Positions 10,593 to 19,711 are shown, counted from the stretch's first letter. The stretch: DNA of 40,315 bases from Oxalobacteraceae bacterium UBA6018 (GCA_002428015.1 DIZW01000009.1:9223-49537), one strand, 5' to 3'. The notes: generated by a model not told the origin, from the letters alone. Program-made: numbers and translations.

Positions 10593-10648
10593 GGGAACTC
10601 GAATGGGTGGACGTGCGTTAGGTCTGAAATGACGGCGTCGCGCGTGAA

Positions 10649-11038
10649 CTAGGGAATCATGGTCTTGACCGTGCCCGCATTGGTAAAACCGATCACCCCG
10701 CCCCAGTTGCACAGGCACTTGGAGACGTTGTCCAGCGCCGGCATGTTGGCGATGAGCACCGTCGGCGCCCCCGGCGCCCACGGCGCGCTGGTGGCCGGCA
10801 CGCACGGCATCGGCGTGAGCACGCCCAGCGCCGCCGCCGTGGCCGCGGCCACGGTCGGATTGGCGGGCGACGAGCACACCCCGAACGGCATGATGTTCAG
10901 TAGCGGGACGTGATCCATGATGTTGGCCGCCGGCGGCCCCTCGCACAACACTTTATTCTTCGGCAAAACCACGAGCGAGGACGGCGCCGCACCAAACGTG
11001 CAGGTCATCATCGCTCCCATTGAAACCTGATTTGGCAT
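10649..11038 (-). CDS. DUF4280 PAAR-like tip protein
   Basis: 129-residue PAAR-like protein that should cap the VgrG spike and help recruit or deliver the effector. It has the DUF4280 layout: MGAMMTCTFGAAPSSL near the start, then NIMDHVPLLNIMPFG, ANPTVAAATAAALG, PMPC, and KCLCNWGGVI near the end. Six cysteines (13, 32, 55, 79, 108, 110) could bind metal at the tip. It is encoded between the metallopeptidase gene and vgrG, the standard position for a tip protein serving both. A weak promoter-like site is present upstream. Confidence 0.9.
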   Translation of the reverse strand: MPNQVSMGAMMTCTFGAAPSSLVVLPKNKVLCEGPPAANIMDHVPLLNIMPFGVCSSPANPTVAAATAAALGVLTPMPCVPATSAPWAPGAPTVLIANMPALDNVSKCLCNWGGVIGFTNAGTVKTMIP

Positions 11039-11084
11039 GACTTGTCCTCAACGGCGCTGGCGCGACTGCGTGGCCGCAACGCTC

Positions 11085-11113
11085 AGTATGGCGGATAGAG
11101 TACAAAGTTGCAA
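11085..11113 (-). promoter_or_regulatory. Weak promoter candidate before the PAAR-like gene
   Basis: On the minus strand TTGCAA (11108-11113) and CATACT (11085-11090) are separated by exactly 17 bases, in the 135-base gap between the metallopeptidase and PAAR-like genes. Each box matches the sigma70 consensus at four of six positions. It could give the PAAR-vgrG-fecR unit independent transcription. This is tentative. Confidence 0.3.
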
Positions 11114-11173
11114 CATTATGTCAGCATGCCCAGCGGCCGTGTTGCGCCCGTTCAGCCCGGTGGCACGGTGCGC

Positions 11174-12001
11174 TCAAGGCACAGCGACCACTTGCGGGTG
11201 CAGGTCCAGTGAATTGGTGCCATGGATCAAGTTCCCGTGGAACAGCGACAACGCGGCCCAGGCAAAGCTGTCGGCATTGTCGAGCGACTCGTCGCAATCG
11301 TGCTGGCGGTAGGCCGCCGTGTCATGCGCGTAATGCTGGTCCTCGACGCCCCAATACTTGTGCGCCGCTTCGTGGATGATCACGCGCGCCACCGCATCGG
11401 CCGTGTAACCGCCAGCTTGCATATCCGCGAATGCGGCATGAATCTCGCCGTTCTTAAAGGCCGAGAACAGCCCGGTCAGGTCGGCCGGCCCGTTCACGTA
11501 GCCTTCATCGTTGGCCCCGGCGCCGGGGCGCACGGCATTGTCGATATCGATCAGGTAGACGCCGGTATTGATGTGGAACGAAATGCTGAGCATACCCATG
11601 CGCACCTGGTTGAGCACCCAGCGCCGGTCCTTCTGCAGGAGGGCCTTGGCCGAGAAAGGCTTGTCAACGACGTTGCTCTTCAAGGTCGGGTTGGCGCGGT
11701 TGGCGGCCAGGCCAAAGTGGTAGTTCATGATGTTCGTAAAGGTCTGGCCCTCCGGGCGCCGCAAGATCACCACGCGGTCCATCTCGAGCACGGCCGCGCG
11801 CATGATGGCGCGCGCCTGCGCCGCGCCATTGAGCAGCAGCGTTTTTTGCGCCTGGGTTGGATAGCCGACGCGCGCGCCGTTATTGTCGGAATACGAAATC
11901 GCCAGGCCCGGCGACAGTACTGCGATCTTGTTGGTGTAGCGCTCGCGCGCCAGCGCCGGGTGAATTTTGCGCAGTAGCTGGGTCGGTTTAGTAAAAGCCA
12001 T
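11174..12001 (-). CDS. Aspzincin (M35/Lys-endopeptidase-like) zinc metallopeptidase, probable T6SS effector
   Basis: 275 residues. The peptidase core is at the C-terminus: HEAAH at 210-214 supplies two histidine ligands and a catalytic glutamate. GVEDQHY at 218-224 fits the GxxDxxY aspzincin pattern, with Asp221 as third zinc ligand. NADSFAW at 242-248 resembles the conserved tail of lysine-specific metallo-endopeptidase-like domains. The N-terminal 200 residues are not recognised. There is no signal peptide, as expected for T6SS cargo. The ATG at 12001 has a near-perfect AAAGGAG site (12007-12013), so the 12-codon upstream extension is rejected. It is encoded between clpV and the PAAR-like gene. 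No small immunity gene lies beside it. The effector role is inferred from location and fold; base composition looks slightly less GC-rich than clpV. Confidence 0.83.
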   Translation of the reverse strand: MAFTKPTQLLRKIHPALARERYTNKIAVLSPGLAISYSDNNGARVGYPTQAQKTLLLNGAAQARAIMRAAVLEMDRVVILRRPEGQTFTNIMNYHFGLAANRANPTLKSNVVDKPFSAKALLQKDRRWVLNQVRMGMLSISFHINTGVYLIDIDNAVRPGAGANDEGYVNGPADLTGLFSAFKNGEIHAAFADMQAGGYTADAVARVIIHEAAHKYWGVEDQHYAHDTAAYRQHDCDESLDNADSFAWAALSLFHGNLIHGTNSLDLHPQVVAVP

Positions 12002-12097
12002 GGTGTCTCCTTTCGTTGAAGCGGTTTTAGCGATCAAAGTCCAATGCGATACGCGTTACGCATGCTCAGCGCGGTCTCACGCCGCGCGCCGCCGCCC

Positions 12098-14824
12098 TCA
12101 AAATGCGTAGGCGAATTCGCCGTCGGCCACCGTCACCGTGACCGCGGCGACGGTGTCGCCGGCCATCATCCGGGTCAGGAACTCGCGGCTGATATCGGGC
12201 AGCATGGTGTTGGTCAGGATCGCGTCGATCATGCGCCCGCCGGACTCGCCCTCGGTGCAGCGCGAGACCACCAGCTTGACCACGTCCGCGCCATACTCGA
12301 ACGGGATCTTGTAGCGCGCCTCGACCCGCTTCTTGATGCGGTTGAGCTGCAGCTTGACGATCTGGCCCAGCATCGCGTCCGACAGCGGGTAGTACGGAAT
12401 CGTCACCAGGCGCCCCAGCAGCGCCGGCGGGAACACCTTGAGCAGCGGCGCGCGCAGGGCCTTGGCCATGCCGTCCGGATCGGGCATGAGCTCGGGGTCC
12501 TTGCACAGGCCGGCGATCAGGTCGGTGCCGGCGTTGGTGGTGAGGATGATCAGGGTGTTCTTGAAGTCGATGAAACGGCCCTCGCCGTCTTCCATGAAGC
12601 CCTTGTCGAACACCTGGAAGAACATCTCGTGCACGTCCGGGTGGGCCTTCTCGACCTCGTCGAGCAGCACCACCGAATACGGCTTGCGACGCACCGCCTC
12701 GGTCAGCACGCCGCCTTCGCCGTAGCCGACGTAGCCCGGCGGCGCGCCCTTCAGGGTCGACACCGTGTGCGCCTCCTGGTACTCGCTCATGTTAATCGTG
12801 ATCAGGTTCTGCTCGCCGCCGTACAGCGCCTCGGCCAGCGCCAGCGCGGTCTCGGTCTTGCCCACGCCCGAGGTCCCGGCCAGCATGAACACGCCGATCG
12901 GTTTGCTCGGGTTGTCCAGCCCCGCGCGCGAGGTCTGGATGCGCTTGGCGATCATCTCCATCGCGTGGTCCTGGCCGATCACCCGCTGGCTCAGCAGCGA
13001 CGCCACCTTGAGGATGGTCTCCATCTCGTTTTTCGCCATGCGCCCGACCGGGATGCCGGTCCAGTCGCCCACCACCGCGGCCACGGCCTGGTAGTCGACG
13101 GTGGGCAGGATCAGCGGGGTCTCGCCCTGGAGCGCGCTGAGCTTGTCCTGCACGGCCTTCAACTGTTCCTTGAGCGCGGCGCGTTCGTTGTCGTCGACCG
13201 GAGCCCCGGCCGCGGGGACGCCTGCCGCCGGCGCGGCGGCGGCTGCCTCCAGCGCGCTGCCGGTGCCTTCCACCGGGCGGGCGCCGTCGCGCAGGCGGGC
13301 ACGCAGCGCCAGCAGTTCGTCCACCAGGGCGCGCTCGGCGCCCCAGCGCTCTTCCAGCCCCGCCAGGCGGGTCTGCTCCTCTTCCAGCAGCGCGGCGGCG
13401 TCGCTGCCGCGCTTGGCGGTGTCGATGCCGATCGCCCCTTCGCGGCCGATGATGGCCAGCTCGGTCTGCAGCGCCTCGATGCGCTTGCGGCTGTCGTCCA
13501 CCTCGGCCGGGGTGGCGTGCAGGCTGACGGCCACGCGCGCGCAGGCGGTGTCGATCAGGCTGACCGATTTGTCGGGCAGCTGGCGCGCCGGGATGTAGCG
13601 GTGCGACAGGCGCACCGCCGCTTCCAGCGCCTCGTCGAGGATCTGGACCTGGTGGTGCTTCTCCATGGTGGAGGCGACGCCGCGCATCATCAGGATGGCG
13701 CGCTCCTCGCTCGGCTCGTCGACCTGGATGCTCTGGAAGCGGCGCGTGAGCGCGGGATCTTTTTCGATGTGCTTCTTGTACTCGGCGAAGGTGGTCGCGC
13801 CGATGGTGCGCAGGGTGCCGCGGGCCAGCGCCGGCTTGAGCAGGTTGGCCGCGTCGCCGGTGCCGGCCGCGCCGCCCGCCCCCACCAGGGTGTGGGTCTC
13901 GTCGATGAACAGGATGATCGGCTTCTGGCTGGCCTGGACCTCGTCGATGACCGAGCGCAGGCGCTGCTCGAATTCGCCCTTCATGCTGGCGCCGGCCTGC
14001 AGCAGGCCCACGTCGAGGGTGAGCAGCTGCACCTCCTTGAGCGAGGGCGGCACGTCGCCGCGCGCGATGCGCTGGGCGAAGCCTTCCACCACGGCGGTCT
14101 TGCCGACGCCGGCCTCGCCGATCATGATCGGGTTATTCTGGCGGCGCCGCATCAGGATGTCGACCATCTGGCGGATCTCGTCGTCGCGCCCGACGATGGG
14201 GTCCATCTTGCCGCTCCTGGCCTGTTCGGTCAGGTCGACCGTGAATTTTTTCAGCGCCTCCTGCTTGCCCATCGCGGCCGGGGCCAGCGCGCCCGAGGCC
14301 TCGCCCGGCGCGCCGGCCTGGAAGCCGTCGCTGGCGCTCATGGCCGCCTCCGGCGACTCCTTGAGCAGGCTGGCGAAGCGCTCGCTCAGGTCTTCCGCCT
14401 TGATCTTCTCGAACTGGCGGCTCAGCGCGTACAGGGCGTTGCGCAGGTTGGCGGTCTTGAGCATGCCGACCACGATGTGGCCGCTGCGGATCTGCGATTC
14501 GCCGAACATCAAGGTGCCGTAGACCCAGGCCCGCTCCACCGTTTCCTCCAGCTGCGAGGACAGGTCGGTGACCGAGGTGGCGCCGCGCGGCAGGCGGTCG
14601 AGCGCGGCGGTCAGGTCGCGCGCCAGCACCGCGCCGTCGATCTCGTAGTGGCGGATCAGGCGGTGCAGGTCGGAGTCCTGCAGCTGCAGGATCTGGTGGA
14701 TCCAGTGAATCAGCTCGACGTAGGGATTGCCGCGCAGCTTACAGAACACGGTGCTGCTTTCGATCGCGCGGTAGCACAGCGCGTTGAGTTTTCCAAACAG
14801 TGCGACACGACTGATTTCGGCCAT
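12098..14824 (-). CDS. clpV: TssH/ClpV, T6SS sheath-recycling AAA+ ATPase
   Basis: 908-residue HSP100-type ATPase that extracts and unfolds TssC from contracted sheaths. It has an N-terminal Clp-N/TssC-binding region (about 1-160), a first AAA+ domain with GEAGVGKT at 236-243 and FIDE at 306-309, a coiled-coil middle region (about 440-570) with an Ala/Pro-rich insert near 525-543, and a second AAA+ domain with GTSGVGKT at 650-657. The start MAEISRVALFGKLNALCYRA is typical. It lies 19 bases after tssG and ends 96 bases before the metallopeptidase gene. It belongs to the TagJ-associated group, since tagJ is encoded in the same run. Both nucleotide sites look intact. Confidence 0.96.
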   Translation of the reverse strand: MAEISRVALFGKLNALCYRAIESSTVFCKLRGNPYVELIHWIHQILQLQDSDLHRLIRHYEIDGAVLARDLTAALDRLPRGATSVTDLSSQLEETVERAWVYGTLMFGESQIRSGHIVVGMLKTANLRNALYALSRQFEKIKAEDLSERFASLLKESPEAAMSASDGFQAGAPGEASGALAPAAMGKQEALKKFTVDLTEQARSGKMDPIVGRDDEIRQMVDILMRRRQNNPIMIGEAGVGKTAVVEGFAQRIARGDVPPSLKEVQLLTLDVGLLQAGASMKGEFEQRLRSVIDEVQASQKPIILFIDETHTLVGAGGAAGTGDAANLLKPALARGTLRTIGATTFAEYKKHIEKDPALTRRFQSIQVDEPSEERAILMMRGVASTMEKHHQVQILDEALEAAVRLSHRYIPARQLPDKSVSLIDTACARVAVSLHATPAEVDDSRKRIEALQTELAIIGREGAIGIDTAKRGSDAAALLEEEQTRLAGLEERWGAERALVDELLALRARLRDGARPVEGTGSALEAAAAAPAAGVPAAGAPVDDNERAALKEQLKAVQDKLSALQGETPLILPTVDYQAVAAVVGDWTGIPVGRMAKNEMETILKVASLLSQRVIGQDHAMEMIAKRIQTSRAGLDNPSKPIGVFMLAGTSGVGKTETALALAEALYGGEQNLITINMSEYQEAHTVSTLKGAPPGYVGYGEGGVLTEAVRRKPYSVVLLDEVEKAHPDVHEMFFQVFDKGFMEDGEGRFIDFKNTLIILTTNAGTDLIAGLCKDPELMPDPDGMAKALRAPLLKVFPPALLGRLVTIPYYPLSDAMLGQIVKLQLNRIKKRVEARYKIPFEYGADVVKLVVSRCTEGESGGRMIDAILTNTMLPDISREFLTRMMAGDTVAAVTVTVADGEFAYAF

Positions 14825-14843
14825 GATGGTTCTTTCGCGTAGG

Positions 14844-15851
14844 TCAGCCCGGCTGGGCCGCTGGGTTTATCAACAGTTGATCGGGGTCGCGCGCGGCGGG
14901 CGCGCTGGCGAGGTAGGTGGTCCAGCCGAGCTTCATGGCGCCCAGCTTGAGCGGCGGGACCTGCTGCTGCTTGAGCACCAGCCGCACGTCCCAGTCGAGC
15001 ACCGTGCCGGCGTAGTTGCGCACCCAGGCCACCAAGCGCCGCATGCTGGCGCCGCCGGGCAGCATGCGCTGGTAGTCCTCGTAATCGAGCGGGCCGATCA
15101 CGAGGCGGAACTTGTGCTGGCAGTCCCACACGCGCCGTCCCAGCACGGCCGAGACGCCGATGCGGCTGCCGTTGTCGAACGCGCCGATGCGCGTCTGGCC
15201 GTCGGCGGGCAGCTGCATCCAGTGGCCGACGAATTGTTCGAGGCGCACCGGCAGCTTGAAGTAGGCGCGCAGGATCGTCACCAGGCCGGCGGCCGGGCGC
15301 TTCTGGTTGGCCATCAGGCCGGCGAAATGCAGCTTGGCGAAGTCGCCGATCTCGTCGCGCTCGCGCAGGGCGGCCGTGCCGATGCCGAACAGGCTGCCGA
15401 CATAATCGGCGAAACGATCCTCGCGCGGGCGGTCCAGGCTGACGGCCGGCTCGGCGCTGGCGCGGGCACGATAGAACAGGGCCAGCATGCGGTGGTGGAA
15501 CACGTCGAGGAAGGCCGCCATGGTCGGGTCGGCGGCGTTGCGCGCGCGTCCGCGGGCGTACTCGGTCAGGTGCAGCGGCAGCGGCCCGTTGGGGCCGAAC
15601 AGGCCGAAGAAATTGACCGCCAGGCGGGCGCGCGCGGCCGCGCCGGCCGGGACGTAGGACCGGATCGCGCCCGGCTCGAAGGCGAGCGACGGGTCCTGGC
15701 CGAAGCGCACGGCGTCGTCGCGCGGGCGCAGCGAGGCGCCGATGCGCGGCTGCTCCGGATGGGCGTTCTCGAGCAGGCGCAGGATCTGGAAGAAATCCAT
15801 CCTAGCGGCGCGCTCGGCCAGCAGGCGGTCCAGCTCTACAGGATCGCGCAT
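14844..15851 (-). CDS. tssG: TssG, T6SS baseplate wedge protein
   Basis: 335 residues (ImpH/VasB family), the wedge component that pairs with TssF around VgrG. Recognisable stretches include RMDFFQILRLLENAHPEQPR near the start, LAVNFFGLFGPNGPLPLHLTEY, and VGHWMQLP in the middle. The ATG at 15851 (MRDPVELDRLLAERAARMDF) has a GGGGAGG ribosome site inside the end of tssF. The two genes overlap by 16 bases, suggesting translational coupling of the TssF-TssG pair. The frame stays open far upstream through tssF, so the apparent longer frame is an artefact. Confidence 0.95.
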   Translation of the reverse strand: MRDPVELDRLLAERAARMDFFQILRLLENAHPEQPRIGASLRPRDDAVRFGQDPSLAFEPGAIRSYVPAGAAARARLAVNFFGLFGPNGPLPLHLTEYARGRARNAADPTMAAFLDVFHHRMLALFYRARASAEPAVSLDRPREDRFADYVGSLFGIGTAALRERDEIGDFAKLHFAGLMANQKRPAAGLVTILRAYFKLPVRLEQFVGHWMQLPADGQTRIGAFDNGSRIGVSAVLGRRVWDCQHKFRLVIGPLDYEDYQRMLPGGASMRRLVAWVRNYAGTVLDWDVRLVLKQQQVPPLKLGAMKLGWTTYLASAPAARDPDQLLINPAAQPG

Positions 15852-17716
15852 GCGCCTCCCCTGGCCGGCCAGCGCATGATCTCGCCCCGCGCCACCGTGC
15901 GGATCACGGTTTCGGTGAAGGCGTTGATCGACACGTACTGGGCGAAGAAGTGACTGAGCACGCCACCGAGCACGAAGGCGCCGGCGCCTTCGAAGGCGGC
16001 GTCGTCCATCGTCACGGTGATCTCCAGGCCGCGCCCGAAGGTGATCGGGCCGGGCGTGGGCATGCGCCGCGTGATCGCGGCGCTGGCGACCGAGCGCACG
16101 CCCTCGACCTGGCGCTGGGCCGACAGGTCGGCCGGGTGGCAGTACAGCGAGAGCAGCTCGCGCAGCGCCACGGCGCCCTGCTGCGGATCGCTGTCGACCA
16201 GCGACAGGTAGTTCAGCGAGAGCTGGTTGATCAGGCGCCAGGCCACGCTGCCCTCGGCGAAGGAAGGGAAAGGCTGGCTGGGGCCGGCCAGCGCGCGCAC
16301 CGACTGCACCGGGCCGCCGTCGTCGAGGATGAAGTCGGTCTTGCCGACCCCGAGCGGCATCGACAGCGGCAGGTCGCGGTTGGTGCACCACACGCTCAGC
16401 GCCAGCTGGCGCAGGCTGTGGCGGTAAGGCGCCTCGGCCGCGTCGACGATCGCGATGAAGGTCTCGCTGCCGATGTAGGACGAGCGCGGCCCGCGCACGC
16501 GCTGGCGCTGCGACACCGTGCGCTGCTCGCGGCGGATCTGGTAGAAGGCCTGGCCGGGCTGGCCGGCGCCGAGGTCGCGCGCGCTGTAGAACGGCTGGAA
16601 CTCCTGCTCGGCGTCGGCGCCGCTGCCATGCCCGGTGACGGAGGCGATCTGGTGCACCTCGAAGTCCATCGGGCGGGTGCGGTCCACCAGCACGTGGTAT
16701 TCGTACTGGTCGCCGGACAGGTTGAGGCGGTCGGCGCGGCGCTGGAACAGGTTCACCGCCGGGGTGCAGTTGAGGGCGAAATTGGAGGCGTCGAGCGCCT
16801 GCTCCAGGCGCGCGTCGCCGCGGTTGAGCAGCACCACGATCTCGATCTCGCTGTCGGCGCAGCGCGCCAGCGCCGGCGCCAGGCCGGACAGCTCGATGAA
16901 CATGAAGCGCTGGGCGAACGCGAAATACTCCTGCAGCAGGCGGTAGCCCTGGAAGCTGCGCTGGCCGCTCGGCAGCAGCGCCTGCTCCTCGTCGAAGCCG
17001 AGCGGCTGCAGGGCGCTCTTGGGCAGCAGCTTGTGCCAGGCGGCCGGGCGCGCGGCCGGCAGCACCAGCACCCCTTCCACCGCGCCCAGCAGCTTCTCGT
17101 AGATCTTTCCCGGCAGGTCGTCGCCGCCGCGCAGGTGCAGCGCCAGCTTGTCCAGCGCGAACTTGCCGAACGGCGCGCCGTTGGTGGTGCGCAGGCGCAG
17201 GCGCAGGCCGGCCTTCACGTTCGGCGGCAGGCGCGCGTCGACCCCGGCGATGCTGCCGCCGTGGGTGAAGAACTTGGCTTCGGCCAGTTCCACCGGCCAC
17301 AGGGTGAGGTCGTGGGCGGTGCGGTATTCGCAGGCGGTGGCGTCGTCCTTGCCCAGCACGCTGCGCATGGCGCTGCCGCGCGGGACCGCGAAGCCGGCCG
17401 CCAGGGCCGGGTTGGCCAGGTCGCTTTGCAGCTGCACCACCGCCATCGACGGGGTGGGCGCCAGGAAGTGCGGGTAGACCAGTTCCGACAGGTGCTGGGT
17501 GAAGCGCGGGAACTCGGCGTCGATCTTCATCTGCACGCGCGCGGCCAGGAAGCTGAACCCCTCCAGCAGGCGCTCGACATACGGGTCGGCGCAGTCGAAG
17601 CCTTCCAGGCCGAGGCGGCCGGCGATCTTCGGATACTGGGCCGCGAACTCGCCGCCCACCTCGCGCAGGTGCTGCAACTCCTGGCTGTAGTAGCGCAAGA
17701 AGCGGGGATTGGTCAT
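15836..17716 (-). CDS. tssF: TssF, T6SS baseplate wedge protein
   Basis: 626 residues (ImpG/VasA family), full family length. The N-terminus reads MTNPRFLRYYSQELQHLREV followed by GEFAAQYPKIAGRLGL and DPYVERLLEGFSFLAARVQ, all typical. TssF with TssG and TssE forms the baseplate that holds the VgrG spike. The ATG overlaps the tssE stop by four bases (ATGA) and the 3' end overlaps tssG by 16 bases, so the three baseplate genes are coupled. Confidence 0.96.
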   Translation of the reverse strand: MTNPRFLRYYSQELQHLREVGGEFAAQYPKIAGRLGLEGFDCADPYVERLLEGFSFLAARVQMKIDAEFPRFTQHLSELVYPHFLAPTPSMAVVQLQSDLANPALAAGFAVPRGSAMRSVLGKDDATACEYRTAHDLTLWPVELAEAKFFTHGGSIAGVDARLPPNVKAGLRLRLRTTNGAPFGKFALDKLALHLRGGDDLPGKIYEKLLGAVEGVLVLPAARPAAWHKLLPKSALQPLGFDEEQALLPSGQRSFQGYRLLQEYFAFAQRFMFIELSGLAPALARCADSEIEIVVLLNRGDARLEQALDASNFALNCTPAVNLFQRRADRLNLSGDQYEYHVLVDRTRPMDFEVHQIASVTGHGSGADAEQEFQPFYSARDLGAGQPGQAFYQIRREQRTVSQRQRVRGPRSSYIGSETFIAIVDAAEAPYRHSLRQLALSVWCTNRDLPLSMPLGVGKTDFILDDGGPVQSVRALAGPSQPFPSFAEGSVAWRLINQLSLNYLSLVDSDPQQGAVALRELLSLYCHPADLSAQRQVEGVRSVASAAITRRMPTPGPITFGRGLEITVTMDDAAFEGAGAFVLGGVLSHFFAQYVSINAFTETVIRTVARGEIMRWPARGGACAIL

Positions 17717-18216
17717 GTGCGTTTGCCCGCGTTGTCGGTCAGGCTGATGCTGGCCAGGTCGACGTCGAGCTCGGTCTTGAGGAACAGCCGCTCAGGGTAG
17801 GGCTGGGCCCACATGTCGGCCTCGATCTCGAACATGATCTTGGTGACGCTGTCGGCCGGCTGCGCCCTGACCACCACCGAGGAGCGGATCAGGCGCGGCT
17901 CGAAGTCCCAGATCGCCTGGCGGATCGCGCGTTCCAAGTCCTGGGTGTTCATGCCGGCGAGCGAGGCGCCGGACAGGTCGGGCATGCCGTAGTTGAGCAC
18001 CGAGTTGGCCAGGTGCGGCAGGCGCTGGGTGGCCGTCACGGACAAGAGATTGGTGGTATTGAGCAGCCAGGCCAGGTCGCGCAGCACGCCTTCGCGCAGG
18101 CTCCGTACCGAAAGCACGCGCCGCTCGCGCGATTCGACCGCGCTATCGGGCTCGTCGTCGGTCAGCCGGTCCAGCAGCGACGGCTGCAAGCGCTCGCGCG
18201 GCGCCAGTTCAGCCAT
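17713..18216 (-). CDS. tssE: TssE, gp25-like T6SS baseplate protein
   Basis: 167 residues, the usual length for TssE. It has the gp25-like fold signature (LREGVLRDLAWLLNTTNLL, then SVLNYGMPDLSG, then IRQAIWDFEPRL). TssE acts as the sheath-assembly initiator in the baseplate. It overlaps tagJ by eight bases at its start and tssF by four bases at its end. Confidence 0.95.
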   Translation of the reverse strand: MAELAPRERLQPSLLDRLTDDEPDSAVESRERRVLSVRSLREGVLRDLAWLLNTTNLLSVTATQRLPHLANSVLNYGMPDLSGASLAGMNTQDLERAIRQAIWDFEPRLIRSSVVVRAQPADSVTKIMFEIEADMWAQPYPERLFLKTELDVDLASISLTDNAGKRT

Positions 18217-19036
18217 GGTCGGCTTCCTGGCCGGCGCCGGCGTCGGCTTCGGTCCCGTTTTCCATCTCGACGTCGAAGTCGATCACCCGCACATCCATCA
18301 AGGCGTGGTCGGCGGTGTCGCTGGCGAACATGCGCTGGCCCAGCGGCAAGTCGCCCTGCCACTCGGTGCGGCGCGCCAGCTTGAGGGCGTCGTCGCCGGC
18401 GGCCAGGGTGCCCTGGTAGCGGGTCGGGATCAGGCCGACGGTTTGGGCGCCGTTGGCCCAGGTGAAGTTGGCGGCGGTCCAGACGGCGTCGCGCAGATCG
18501 GTCGGCGCATCGATCTCGATGCGGGCGATGCGCTCGAACGGAATCCAGAAATAGCGGCCGTTGACGATGGCTTCGAGCACGGGGCCGAGGCGCGGATCGG
18601 CGTCGGCCAGCCACTCGAAGCGTTCGCCGTCGATGCTGCCGGCGGTGGCCGGGGCCTGCTCGAAGGCTTGCGCGCGCAGGGCCGCGGCTTGCCCGGGCGC
18701 TTCGCGGTCCAGGCGCAAGGCTTCGACCAATTGGGCCAGCCATGGCTGCGGCTGGCCGAAAATATGCGGGGCGTGCTGGCCGGCGAAGATGGCTTCGCGC
18801 AGCGCTTCGCATTGGATGGCTTCGCGGTAGGTCTGCACCATCGGCAGCGCGCCGGCATCGAGTTCGCCGGTCACGTTCAACTGCGTCAGCGCGCGGTTCC
18901 ACTGGCCCTGCACGGACAGCAGCTGGAACAGGAAGGTGCGCAGTTGGGGCTTGGCGGCGTCCTTGCGAACCGCGTCCTGGAGCGCGCCGAGCGCGCCGGT
19001 GAGATCGCCATCACGAATGAGCTGTTGGGCTAGCAT
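18209..19036 (-). CDS. tagJ: TagJ (ImpE), T6SS accessory protein
   Basis: 275-residue ImpE/TagJ protein. The N-terminal half is TPR-like (MLAQQLIRDGDLTGALGALQ onward), and the C-terminal half contains GRYFWIPFERIARIEIDAPT near residues 160-180. In studied systems TagJ binds TssB of the sheath and can link it to ClpV. It occurs in only some T6SS lineages, including P. aeruginosa HSI-I. The frame is open 21 codons further upstream; the ATG at 19036 fits the family, with a GAAAG motif about eight bases before it. It overlaps tssE by eight bases. Confidence 0.92.
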   Translation of the reverse strand: MLAQQLIRDGDLTGALGALQDAVRKDAAKPQLRTFLFQLLSVQGQWNRALTQLNVTGELDAGALPMVQTYREAIQCEALREAIFAGQHAPHIFGQPQPWLAQLVEALRLDREAPGQAAALRAQAFEQAPATAGSIDGERFEWLADADPRLGPVLEAIVNGRYFWIPFERIARIEIDAPTDLRDAVWTAANFTWANGAQTVGLIPTRYQGTLAAGDDALKLARRTEWQGDLPLGQRMFASDTADHALMDVRVIDFDVEMENGTEADAGAGQEADHG

Positions 19037-19063
19037 GGCCGCACTTTCGAAAAGAATTCGGTG

Positions 19064-19106
19064 GCGGTCCGGATAACCCGGACCGCGACGGGACGACATC
19101 CGTCCC
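19064..19106 (-). terminator. Two adjacent hairpins between hcp and tagJ
   Basis: In the 105-base hcp-tagJ gap are two perfect inverted repeats: a 9-bp stem with a 5-base loop (19064-19072 / 19078-19086) and a 6-bp stem with a 5-base loop (19090-19095 / 19101-19106). On the minus strand the larger hairpin is followed after a few bases by ATTCTTTTC, a poor T-tract. They are best read as a leaky terminator or 3' mRNA-protecting structure that lets hcp accumulate above the genes downstream. Confidence 0.6.
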
Positions 19107-19141
19107 TTGGGTACAACTCGGGGTACGACTTAGGGCGAGAT

Positions 19142-19633
19142 TTATGCGGCGACGTTCTCGGCGATGTTCCAGGCGAATTCCTTGTCGGCGCCGACGCCGC
19201 CTTTGGCATCCTGGACCGCGTAGTCGAATTTCACCTTGGCGAAGTTCAGGGTGACGTTCTCGGTCAGGCGGTCTTCACCGCCGCTGCCGCCGGTCGAGAG
19301 CGACGTGACCAGCACTTCTTCCATCGTGATCGAGATGTATTTGTGCTGGCCTTCGCCGGCTTTGCGCACCAGCAGGACGCATTTAGGGATGTGGGTGCCT
19401 TTCGCCAAGGCGCTCATCAAGCCGTTGCTGGCGCTGTCGATGTATTTGGTGAACGAGATGTCCTGGAAGTTGGCCTTGCCGGCGCCGCCGCCACCGCCCG
19501 TGTGGGTGGTGCCGGACTGGCTCATGCCCCAGCTCCAGGCCAGGATGTCGATATCGCCGGCTTTGCCTTGCACGCTGTCGCGCGATTCGCCTTTGATTTT
19601 GTCGCCCATATTGATGAACATGTCTAATGCCAT
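19142..19633 (-). CDS. hcp: Hcp (TssD), T6SS inner-tube protein
   Basis: 163 residues. MALDMFINMGDKIKGESRD and DILAWSWGMSQSG are classic Hcp, followed by KANFQDISFTKYIDSAS and a C-terminal ENVTLNFAKVKFDY. Hexameric rings stack into the secreted tube and can carry small effectors. It has a strong AGGAGAAG ribosome site five bases before the ATG and separate flanking gaps on both sides (121 and 105 bases), consistent with high, semi-independent expression. Confidence 0.97.
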   Translation of the reverse strand: MALDMFINMGDKIKGESRDSVQGKAGDIDILAWSWGMSQSGTTHTGGGGGAGKANFQDISFTKYIDSASNGLMSALAKGTHIPKCVLLVRKAGEGQHKYISITMEEVLVTSLSTGGSGGEDRLTENVTLNFAKVKFDYAVQDAKGGVGADKEFAWNIAENVAA

Positions 19634-19711
19634 TTTTCTTCTCCTAGTGTGCCTGGCGTTCCCGCCGGGCGTTGGTTAAGTTCGATGAGGCCAGGGTGTA
19701 AGCGGATGAAT

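Noticed and set aside
10593..10946. N-terminal extension of VgrG up to 10946.
   Set aside because: The extension overlaps the PAAR-like gene in another frame, has no family similarity, and the ATG at 10592 starts the conserved sequence.
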